Shown here: piece by piece, positions 1 to 10,700 of the stretch
How positions within the stretch are numbered: the first letter of the stretch is position 1
Layout of the letters: each line of letters opens with the position of its first letter
NCBI GenBank assembly: GCA_964360255.1
Contig: CAYHVK010000023.1
Span: 1 to 36,176 of the forward strand
Length of the DNA stretch: 36,176 bases
Reading direction: 5' to 3'
DNA from: CAYHVK01 sp964360255
Lineage (GTDB): Bacteria > Bdellovibrionota > Bdellovibrionia > Bdellovibrionales > UBA1609
Position numbers and translations under genes: made by a program
Notes under the pieces: model-generated
The model's input: only the letters and a program-made list of their open reading frames with translations
Database searches by the model: none
Told to the model about the DNA's origin: nothing

Positions 1-79
1 GCCGGACAGTAAATATTTTTTGACTCTCACTGTCTTTGAAAAAAGCAAATTTTAACAGTGATGGTACAAAGTCGTAGAT

Positions 80-652
80 ATGAAACAAAAAACACTTTTT
101 AAGTTATCAGAATATTCAAGCGAGTTTGGTGGAGCATTAGCAGCGAAGAAAAGAAAAGTGCGCAGACCTTTAAGCAGCAAGAATCCAATCCATATTGTTC
201 TGCGCGCAGATATTACTCAATCAGGTTCGCTTTTGAAATATCGATCTAGCATTGAAAAATACTTTATGAAATTTGCTCGTGATTTTGATGTACGTATTTA
301 CAAAAAAGCTTTGGTTTCAAATCATATTCATTTCGTAGCCTTATTCGGCTCGCGACATTCTTATATCAAGTTCGTTCGTGCGCTGACGGGAACTTTGGCG
401 AAAAATCTTAAAATCAAATGGCACCTTCGCCCGTGGACTCGCTTATTGAAGTGGGGCAGAGATTTGAATATCGCTTTGAAGTACGTTTTGCAGAATCATC
501 TTGAAGCTATTGGGGAGATTCCGTATCAGGTGCGAAGAGCCATTAAAACGCCATTGAGATGTAGATTGACGCGGCGATTAAGTCTGGGGCCGGGAGCTCG
601 AAAAATTGCATTGCGAAACGCCATAAATAAACGTAAATGGTCGGCAACCTAG
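80..652 (+). CDS. Y1 (IS200-like / RAYT-like) transposase
   Basis: A 190-residue basic protein that matches single-domain HUH (Y1) transposases, which cut and rejoin single-stranded DNA through a 5'-phosphotyrosine. The histidine pair is seen in SNHIHFVA (about residues 80-87). The likely catalytic tyrosine is in LKYVLQNH (about residues 133-140), at the position where Y1 enzymes carry Y-x-x-x-N. The C-terminal 40 residues are rich in Arg and Lys. No partner TnpB gene and no clear element ends flank it, so it looks like a lone REP-associated (RAYT-type) or domesticated copy rather than an intact insertion sequence. Its stop codon overlaps the start of the G-rich ribosome-binding site of the next gene, which begins 9 bases later, so the two may be cotranscribed. 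The start is the first ATG with an N-terminus of normal length; its ribosome-binding site is weak. Family fairly sure, activity unknown. Confidence 0.8.
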   Translation: MKQKTLFKLSEYSSEFGGALAAKKRKVRRPLSSKNPIHIVLRADITQSGSLLKYRSSIEKYFMKFARDFDVRIYKKALVSNHIHFVALFGSRHSYIKFVRALTGTLAKNLKIKWHLRPWTRLLKWGRDLNIALKYVLQNHLEAIGEIPYQVRRAIKTPLRCRLTRRLSLGPGARKIALRNAINKRKWSAT

Positions 653-661
653 GGGGGTTCG

Positions 662-1639
662 ATGAGATCTATTCTCGCACTATTACTACTTAACTTTTCT
701 GTTTCAGCTTGGGCCATTACGCCGCTCCATTTTAATGAAGCTAAACCTGCTGAAGCATTTTCGGTTTTAAAGCCGCTTCCTTTTGGTCCGAACTTTCTTA
801 GATTCACAACTTCTTCGACGGACACTTACCGCATTGGCGACGAGTGGGGAAAGATTCCCTATTCTGCAAAAGATGCCGCAGACCCAGAAATTTCTAAAAT
901 GGCAAAAGCCACGGCCCGCGTTGATGGCGGAACAGGTTTCTACATTGGTTATTTCGGTGGCAAATTTGTGATGGCGACAAATCACCACGTTTGCCCATCA
1001 GAAATAGACTGCATGGGTGTGAACGTTCGTTTCACGGCTCTTAATAAATCTTTCGCCATCAGAGAATTTTACGGTAGCTGGCCAGAAGTTGATTTGGCAC
1101 TTTTCGCAATTGAAGTTCCGGTGATGGCCGACCAAGCTCTTCTTAATTCAGTGGCATCACCATTTAATTTTGCCAGTCCTCTTTATCGCGGACAAGAACT
1201 TGCCACTATCGGTTACGGCGTTGGCGGAAATCCAGCCCGTCAACTTGTTGTAAACCAAGATACCGATTGCATCGTATTCTCTGATAAAAATGAATTTCGT
1301 TTGATGGCTGACCCTGATGATTTAAATCCGGGTCCGTACAAGGCTTGGTCTTTTGCTAACGGCTGTGATGTTTCACACGGTGACTCAGGTTCTGCCATGA
1401 TAGATCGTAACACAGGTGAAGTTGTAGGCATCATCTGGACAGGCCGTATTCCTAAGAGCGAAAAAGTTCAGCACTCTGATTACCTCAACAACCTTTTGCA
1501 AACTCCAACTGAAGATGTTTGGAAAGAACTCAGCTACGCAGTACCGGCTTTTAAAATCGGTGAGTACTTAGGCGAGCTTCTGACATCAGGAACACTTGAG
1601 CCTTCTACAGCTGCCGTTCTTGAAGATATATTAAACTAA
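662..1639 (+). CDS. Secreted trypsin-like (S1/V8-type) serine protease
   Basis: A 325-residue exported serine endopeptidase. Residues 1-18 form a signal peptide (hydrophobic LALLLL core, cleavage probably after AWA). The chymotrypsin-fold triad is visible: His109 in TNHHVC, Asp144 in VDLALF, and Ser242 in HGDSGSAM. Cysteines near 111, 117, 203 and 235 could form disulfides, fitting a periplasmic or secreted enzyme. No PDZ domain follows, so it is not a DegP type; the C-terminal 60 residues are a short helical tail. The start is supported by a strong AGGGGGG ribosome-binding site 4 bases before the ATG. A stem-loop terminator follows at 1686-1739. Substrate unknown. A predatory or scavenging role is plausible from the presumed lifestyle, but this is inference. 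Confidence 0.88.
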   Translation: MRSILALLLLNFSVSAWAITPLHFNEAKPAEAFSVLKPLPFGPNFLRFTTSSTDTYRIGDEWGKIPYSAKDAADPEISKMAKATARVDGGTGFYIGYFGGKFVMATNHHVCPSEIDCMGVNVRFTALNKSFAIREFYGSWPEVDLALFAIEVPVMADQALLNSVASPFNFASPLYRGQELATIGYGVGGNPARQLVVNQDTDCIVFSDKNEFRLMADPDDLNPGPYKAWSFANGCDVSHGDSGSAMIDRNTGEVVGIIWTGRIPKSEKVQHSDYLNNLLQTPTEDVWKELSYAVPAFKIGEYLGELLTSGTLEPSTAAVLEDILN

Positions 1640-1685
1640 AATATTTTGAGATCAGACCCTTCTCAAATCTCACTCAATGACATTA

Positions 1686-1739
1686 AAATTAAGCCACATT
1701 TCTCAGACTGATACAGTCTAAGTTGATGTGGCTTAATTT
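1686..1739. terminator. Long stem-loop, probable (bidirectional) terminator after the S1 protease gene
   Basis: Perfect 14-bp inverted arms (1686-1699 and 1726-1739) contain GCCACAT/ATGTGGC flanked by A/T runs, so either strand ends in a short U-rich tract. An inner hairpin (AGACT at 1705-1709, AGTCT at 1715-1719) extends the fold. It lies 47 bases after the protease stop and before the giant lipoprotein gene, separating the two transcription units. Confidence 0.7.
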
Positions 1740-1787
1740 ATGATTCCCGTCTCAAACTGAGTCGTTTTACTTTATTTTATAGGGCAA

Positions 1788-4700
1788 ATGCCGATAAGTT
1801 ATACGGCTATGCTTGTTGTACGTCATTTGAGCCAAAGGCTCGTTCTTCTTAAGTTTTTGCTTCTTTACCTGCTCTCAGTAGGTGTGGCGTCGTGTTCTCT
1901 CAAGACCTCAGTCGAAGATCTTGCCGGAATTTCAGATAAACCAACTATTTCTATAAGTGATTTAAATTTAGTCGAGGGCACGAGCGGTAATGTTGTGTTT
2001 ACTCTCAGTCGTGTTTGGACTTCTGACATCGTCATTGCGTATAGTTCATCAAATTCATCGGCAATCGCACCAGGCGATTACACTTCTATATCTGGTAATT
2101 TAACAATAGCAGCCGGGCAAACTTCGGCCACTCTCGCCATTACAACCATCGATGATTTGCTCTATGAAGGCGACGAAGATTTCGAGCTCAATCTTTCTGT
2201 TCCTAATGTGGCGACGTTTGGTTCGTCGGCTCTCAGTGTTTCGAAAAGTTTTGAAATTATTGATAACGAATCAGTGCCGACAGTTCAGTATGCAGCAGCG
2301 ACGAGCAATGACTCTGAAGGTACAACACCTCACTTAGTCGAAGTGACTCTCTCGGGTCCAGTACAAGCTGGTGTCTCAGTGAATTATGCCGTGACGGGCG
2401 GTACAGCGACCGGCACTGGCACGGATTACACTCTTGCCAGTGGCATGTTAACTTTCGCCTCTGGTCAGACAACAAAAAATATTTCAATTCCAGTTGTTGA
2501 TGATGCTCTTTTTGAAGGACCAGAAACAATTGAACTTAATTTATCTGCTCCAACGCTTGTTAACTTAGGCGCTCAAACAACACATACCCATACGATTAAC
2601 GATAATGAAACAGCTCCAACAGTTCAGTATGCGACGGCGACAAGTGCAGCATTAGAGAGTGCAACTCCTCATTTAGTTGCTGTGACTTTATCAAGTGCCT
2701 CGGCTTCAGTTGTCACAGTTGATTATTCAATCACTGGCGGTACCGCCTCAGGCGGCGGCGCCGATTACACTTTACTAGATGGAACATTAACTTTCGCGGC
2801 CGGCAGCACAACTCAGAACATTTCAATTCCTGTGCTGAATGATGCTATTTACGAAGGTAACGAGACTATTAATTTTGATTTATCGAATCCAACAGTAGCG
2901 ACCTTGGGTGCGCAAACCACCCATATACACACGATCACTGATGATGAGACTCTTCCGACAGTTCAGTACGCAGCGGCAACCAGCGCGGCCCTTGAAAGCG
3001 TGGCCACGCATTTAATAGCCGTGACTCTAACGGGCCCTCTTGCAGTTCAGGCAACCGTACAATACGCGGTGACAGGTGGTTCGGCGGATGACTCAGGAGT
3101 GGATTACACTCTCACTAGCGGAACGCTCACATTTGCTGCTGGTGTTACAACTCAAGATATTTCTATTCCGGTCGTGAATGATACGATTTATGAAGGTGCT
3201 GGCGAGACCATTACTTTAAATCTTTCTTCTCCGTCAGGTGTGACTCTAGGCGGTCAAAGCACTCATGCGCACACGATCACTGATGATGATGGCGCACCCG
3301 TGATTACATTTAATCAGGCAACGGCCAATTCAAATGAAAATGCGGGTTCAGTTAATATTCAGGTTGATCTTTCAAATGCTTCAGCATCAAACGTAGTAGT
3401 TGATTACTCAGTGACCGGCGGTACAGCTTCAGGCGCCGGTGTTGACTATACTTTAACAAGCGGCACATTCACATTTACCGCAGGCCAAACTGTAAAGAAC
3501 ATTTCTATAGCTATCATTGATGATGGGATCAGCGAATTGACTGAAACGGTTCAAGTGACATTAGCGAACCCAACCGGTGGTACAGTCGGCACTCCGGGCG
3601 TCCACACTCACTCTATTATAGATAATGAAACTCTGCCCACTCTGAATTTTGCCGCGGCGAATGCTTCAACTGGTGAAGCAACAGCTAGTCAGACAATTCC
3701 GGTGACTTTAAGTGGAGCGTCTTCGCAAGTTGTAACAGTTGAATATACAGTGACAGCTGGCACAGCGACGGGTGGTGGTGTGGATTACACAATCACTAAC
3801 GGAACACTCACTTTTGCCGCTGGTGTTACGACGCAAAATATTTCTCTTTCAATCGTCGATGACGCTTTAGCTGAAGGTGCTGAAACAATTGAAGTGACGT
3901 TGGCCAATCCGAATGCTTATGCCACTATTGGTACAACGAATGTTCATACCCACACGATCTTAGATGATGAATCGGCACCCACAGTGCAATATGCTTCAGG
4001 TACCTCGAATGCTAACGAGAACATAGGATCCCACACAATTGTAGTGACTCTTGCGGCTGTTGATAGCTCGACTGTAACTGTTGATTACAATGTAACCGGT
4101 GGTACTGCTGTAGGTACAGGTACCGATTACACCTTAAATAATGGAACACTGACATTCTTAACTGGTGAGACAACTAAAAATATAGTCGTCACCGTGGTTG
4201 ATGATGCCTTAGGCGAGCCAGCTGAGACCGTTGAAGTTACACTTTCAAATGTCGTGGGCGGGGTTTCAACTTTAGGTGCACCAAATGCTCATACCTTTAC
4301 AATTAATGCTTCAGATACTCCGACAATTCAGTTTGCCGCAACAACATCAAGTGTCGCTGAAAACGTTGCTGGCGGCTCGCATTACATACTTGTTCAGTTA
4401 TCAAATATAGCTTCAGCCGATACCACAGTTGTATTTACGAGTGGCGGTGGCGGTAGTACAGCCGCCAACCCAACTGATTATACAATTTTGACAGCGTCTC
4501 CTCTTACAATTACTGCGGGCCAGACGGTGGCAACAATCACAATGCCAATAGTAGATGATAGTATTTATGAAAATGATGAAACAAATGTATTAGGTATTAA
4601 TACTCCTTCGGGCAATGTGACTTTGGGTTCTAATACTGCACACACGGCAACAATCACTGATAATGAAACGGCTCCGACGGTTCAGTTCGCGGCGGCGACT

Positions 4701-7700
4701 TCAAGTGCGGGTGAGGCGACGGCTTCTCATCCAGTGACAGTGACTTTAAGTGGCGCTTCTGCATCTGCAATTACTGTTAGTTTATCAGTGGCAGGAACAG
4801 GTACAGCAATAGGCAGTGGGACAGATTACACTTATGGTGGTGAAACTCTCACTTTCGCAGCTGGTGTTACAACTCAAGATATCGCAATTGCTGTAGTGGA
4901 CGATTCTATTGACGAAGCTGGCGAAACAATCGATCTCGCTCTATCGTCTCCATCGGGTGCTACATTAGGGGCGCAAAATACACACATTCATACAATCAAT
5001 GATAACGATGATCCTCCTGTGCTTTCGATCGCAACAGCAGCCGCAACTGTAGCTGAGGCCGTAGGCACACATAATATTATCGTATCTCTCGACCATGCCA
5101 AGTCCTCTGACATAGTTGTAAATCTCACATTAGGCGGTACGGCCACTGGTGGCGGTACAGATTATACTCGGGCCACTTCGTTTACAATTCCTGCCGATTC
5201 GACAAGCTATACATTACCGGTAGTTATCATAGATGACGGACTCGGTGAGTCTGATGAAACCATTATTCTCACAATGACGAGCGTAACAGGCGGAGCCTCG
5301 GTAGCCACAATTCATGCTACAAATAACGCTCAGACGGTCACCATTACTGATGATGACGCCGCTCCATTCACATGGCTTGGTACAACAGCTGATGGTCAGT
5401 GGAGCACTCCAGGTAACTGGCAAGGTGGAACAATACCTGGCGCTTCAGATGTCGCTTTATTCACAGATGCTTGCGGAAGTAATTGTAGCGTGAGCGTCGA
5501 TACCAACGTGACCGTTGGCGGTATGGATCTGCAAAGCACCTATACAGGTACTATTACCCAGGGCGCTTCGAGCACAATGGATATCGGTAATGGCGGTTTC
5601 AAAATCGCCGCCGGTACTTATGCGGGGAGTGCGGCCAGCTTTACGCAGACGAGCTCGTCGGGTTATGGCTTCGAGCAATCTGGCGGTACATTTACGGCGG
5701 GTACCGGTGATGTGACCTTCTCGGCAACAGGTTCAGCAAGAACTTTTTTCTACCAGACGGCTGGTGTATTCACTCACGCTTCAGGAACGGTAAAATTTCT
5801 TCTTGATGGAGCCTCAGGCGTTCAATACACGGTGGACCCCAATGGCACATTAACAACAAACAATGTAGAGGTTCGAAGTTTTGGTGCTGGTAGTAATTCA
5901 GCCTCTTTCAAAGTTAATGGCGGTGATACGATTCGTACCAACGGAACTTTAAAATTCGGCCGCGTCTCTGGCTCGACAAATATTTATATGGCCGGTGGTT
6001 CATTTAGTGCTTACGGTGATGTTGAAGCCGAAGCCGGTGCTGTAAGCGCTGCCGGTGTTGTTGGTGGTGTCGTGCTTCTTAGGTCTGCAGGAGCGCAACT
6101 GTATGGGGGCGCTGGTGTATTGCCGAGTCTTCTGGTTATGAAGACTGGCGGAGCGGCAACAGCTTCAACAGCCAATGTAAGTGCATACAGCTTAAATTTG
6201 CAGAGTGGTGCATTTGAGGCTCCATCAGGAATCCTCACTTTATTGCCACCACAATCAGGTACAGTATTCACTCAGACTAGCGGAACTTATACACATAATA
6301 GCGGTACACTTCGTTTTTCAAGTCCGAGTCTTACAGGGAGCGAGTCCTATACGGTGAATGTGCAGATTGCGACCACATTCAATAATTTTGAAATCGTTCA
6401 AGGTGGAGCAAATGGAACCTACACGGGAGCATGGGGCTTTAGCGGTGACACTTACGATATCGCCGGTAATTTTGTAATTCAAAAAGCTGCAAGCTCGAAC
6501 ATCTCAGTGAGTAGCGGTACTTTCAATGTGGGTGGAAACTTCACTTCAACAAACTTAACATCTGGTAACGCGGCCATTACGTTAAACGGCGCGGGTGTGC
6601 AAACTGTTACGATTAACGGTAATATGGCTCCAACGGGTCCTGTTATTATCAATAAAGCTTCGGGTACAGTTGAAATGGCTTCCGCTTGGGGACTCTATGG
6701 AGTGGGTCAAGATATGACTCTTCAAGCTGGTACGCTGAATATGAACGGCTATGCGATTACGGTGAGTGATAATTCTGGCACCGATAATGTTTTGACCCTT
6801 GATGCCGGCACGAAAATTTATAAAGGCTGCGGCACTCTTACGACTGAAACGCTGGTGAATAATGGTACTATTTACGACGGCAACAACGTAAATCTGACGA
6901 TTGCTGATGCGGCCGACACGGCCGAAGCTTCTACAATGAATTTCATTGCGACTATTTCGCCAGCGAACTGTATGGCGACAACATTTAATTACGCCTCTTC
7001 AACTGGTACGGCGACAAGTGGCTCTGATTTTACTGCCACTTCGGGTACGGCCACAATTGCTTCAGGTGCAACAACTACGACGATTCCGGTTACAACTCTT
7101 GACGATACTTTACAAGAACCCACCGAATATCTAACCATGACTTTAAGTTCTCTCATGTCGGGTGTAGATGCCGGCGACATTGTGGCAGTGGGTAATATTA
7201 CCGATACAGATTTGGCTCCGACGGTTGATTTCGCTGCGGCTTCTCAGTCAGTGAGCGAAGGTGTGGGTACGGCCACGATTATTTTTAATCTTTCTTCAGC
7301 ATCTGGCTATGATATCACCGTCCCTTTCACAATGAGCGGTACGGCGACGGGTTCGGGCACCGACTATACGGCACCAAGCTCGCCGGTTACGATTACCGCA
7401 GGTAATGCGACGAAGACAGTGACTTTCGTCGTCGTCGACGATGCTCTTATCGAATCGGATGAAACGGTTATTTTCACTCTCGGAACTCCAACCAATGCGA
7501 GTTTAGGATCGACGACAGTTCATACCGTGACAGTCACCGAAAATGACACTCCGAAAGTAGATTGGGCGGCGGCCTCGCAAACTTTCAACGAGTTGAACGG
7601 TATGCATGGCGACCCATGGCCAGCTATGATGAGTGCTTGGGGCAAACGCGTAAAAATTTATTTAAATAATGTCGACTCGTCGACAGCGCTGAATAACTTT

Positions 7701-10700
7701 CCTCTGCTCGTAGCTCTGAATTCATCAAAGATTACGTATGCCGATTTCAAAGCCAGTGGTGATGATGTTCGCTTCGTTGATGCCGATGGCACGACGGTTC
7801 TGGATTACGAAATGAAAGCTTGGGCGACGGGTGGAACATCTTATATGTGGGTGAAAGTTCCGCAAATAACGGCCGCCTCAGCTGAAGATTATATTTACAT
7901 GTATTATAATAATCCTGCGGCTGCCGCAGGTGAGAACCCATCTGGCGTATGGGATACTAATTTTAAAGCTGTTTTTCACAACGATGAACTCAATGGCGGC
8001 GATTCAACCGGTAACTCAAATGTGGCTTGGTCGGGTGCAACTGCCGGCACGGGCAAGATTTATAATGCTCTTCAAAGTGCAGGTTCCGGATATATTTCAG
8101 CTAGCAATGCGAGCGTGCAAAGCATTACGGGCGGCATCACTGTTGAAGCGTGGTTCAACACTAACGATGACTCCGCTTACAATAGCTTATTTTATTCAGA
8201 GTCAGCAACAGGGGGTGTAAACCTTGCGGCTTATAGTGGCAAAATTTACTTCGAGATTCAAAATAGTGCAGGAACTAATTTTGCCAACGAATCCATACAG
8301 ACAGGCACTCGACTGGACGATGGAATTTGGTACTATGTGGTCGCGACCTACTCTGATGCCGATGATAAAATTTCAACTTACATAAACGGTGTTCCTGATC
8401 GAGTCGCTACAGGCGTAACCGGAGTTTTGGCTTCGGGCGCTGGCACTTTTTATATTGGCCGTGAAAGTTCGGGCTCTGGCGATCTCAATGGCTTGCTCGA
8501 CGAAGTCAGAGTCTCAAACGTTGTTCGTTCTGATGATTGGATTAAAGCGCAACATAGAAATATGATCGATGCTTTTACAGTTTTCTCAGCACCGCAGGCG
8601 AAGACTCAAGGGACGGTAACATTAACAGTTAATTTGAATACGACCGCGACTATAAATACTACGGTACCATTCACAGTTAGCGGAAGTTCAACGTCAGCGG
8701 ATCATACGGCCGCTGACGGTACAGTTACGATTTTAAATGGTGCAACTAGTGGTCAAACTCAGTTTGTAGTTTACCGCGATCAGGTGGCTGAAAGCGATGA
8801 AACAGTTGTATTCACAATGGGGGCGCCAACGAACGCCGATTTGGGTACCACCACTGTTCACACCGTTACAATTACGAATCATACGAATACGGCGCCGGTT
8901 GCCAATAACGATAGTAATGTTGATGTGCCAGATGCCGTCCAAAATTTGAATGTCGTTTCGAATGACACTGATGTTGATAGTGACACGCTAATGGTTATTG
9001 GCGGTACGCAACCAACATACGGAAGCGCGACCTATTCTGCTACTGGAATCATATATACTCCGGCCACTGCTTTTACCGGCATTGAAACTGTGACTTATAC
9101 TATCAGCGATGGCAACGGCGGCATAGCCACGGCTACTGCCACATTTACTGTTCGCTCAAACTTTAACTGGACGGGTGGAGCGGGTACAACCAACTGGGAT
9201 ACCGCCGGCAATTGGTATGGTAACTCTGTCCCTGGCTCTTCTGATTTTGTTTACTTCAGCGATGATTTCTGCGGCGCTAACTGTGACGCGACTATGACAG
9301 CATCTCCAACTAACGTTGGTGGTATTAGAATTGGACCTAAATACACTCATACCGTTTCGCAAGGTTCAGTGGCGCTTAATATGACAAGTACATCGGGTGG
9401 CTCGCAGGGCAACCTGTATATGACGAGCGGGACCTTCGCTGGTGCCACAAATTCGAGTGCTATCACGATGGCTCATCATGTAAATATATTAGAAGGTTCT
9501 ACATTTACCTCTACGAACGGAAATTTAAATTTAGGACGCGCTATTTTTTGCGGAAGCTCCATTACCCACTATAAATTTTTAGGAACTTTTAATCACGGTA
9601 GCGGTACAGTGATCTTCAATAATACTACACCGTCGAATAGTGGTAGCTGCGGTAATCCCTACCAGTATATCGATGTACTTTCGTCTACAACAACGTTCTA
9701 TAATTTTACCATCGATACTTATAGCAGCGCCGGATATGCTCACAAGCCTCGTATTGCATTTACCGAAGACAGCGATTCTGCGATTATTGCTAATACATTA
9801 ACTGTTAACTCGGGTGGCTCGGTTTATGGACACTTTTTAATTCGCGGCAATCTCGTGGCCAACTGCCAATCAGTGGGACGATGCGCGACGAACTCAGGTG
9901 CACTTGACGAAACTTGGTATATTTTTGATGGTTCTGGCAACTCAACCTACAGTGTGAGCAACAACACTTACTCGACTCCGCAAGTCGGAAAAGTTTCGAT
10001 TCAAAAAAGCTCGAACTTAGTTACAGTTTCTTCTGCCGATAACAAAGATATTACATTTTCTAAACTCGAGTTATTGTTGGGCGATTTTGTTGCTCCGACA
10101 GGGAATCTCTATCTCGGCAAGCAGGGGGCCTTCGGATATTATCCGCAAAATGATCTTTATAAAGACGGAGGATTGTTTACCCATAACAGCGGTACGGTTT
10201 ATATTTATGCCGGGTTCTATACGGGTGGAGCGAACTTCCAGACCTCGTTTGATATAGAGCTTCTGAATGCGATTACTTTTAATAACTTCATCATAGATGT
10301 CTACGGAACCGGCGGAAGCAATTATGGTGCGTTAGCCATCAATTCTGGTGCGACAATCAATATTTTAGGGAATCTCACTCTCGAGCGCGGATCTCTTCGC
10401 ACGAATGGTACATCCGGAATTCCGTTGCTTAATCTTTACGGTAACTTGATCGCTAACTGCGCTAGTCCCGGCACTCGCGATTGTGCTTCTAAATATGCAA
10501 TGAGCTCCACCGAATATCCGCAGCCAGCTATCGTATTCAGCGGATCGGCGGCACAGACATATACTTTTCAGACGGGGGCTCGTGCACCGGGTATTATTAT
10601 CGACAAGACCGCAAAAGCCAACACAGTTTCACCGGTTGGAGTTTCGACACTTAACATGTCTTATCTTGAAGTGCGCCGCGGAACCCTCACATTATCGTCA

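Noticed and set aside
5..60. Short inverted repeats (GACAGT/ACTGTC, CACTGT/ACAGTG) before the transposase
   Set aside because: Arms of six bases with long loops at the window edge are too weak to call an element end or terminator.
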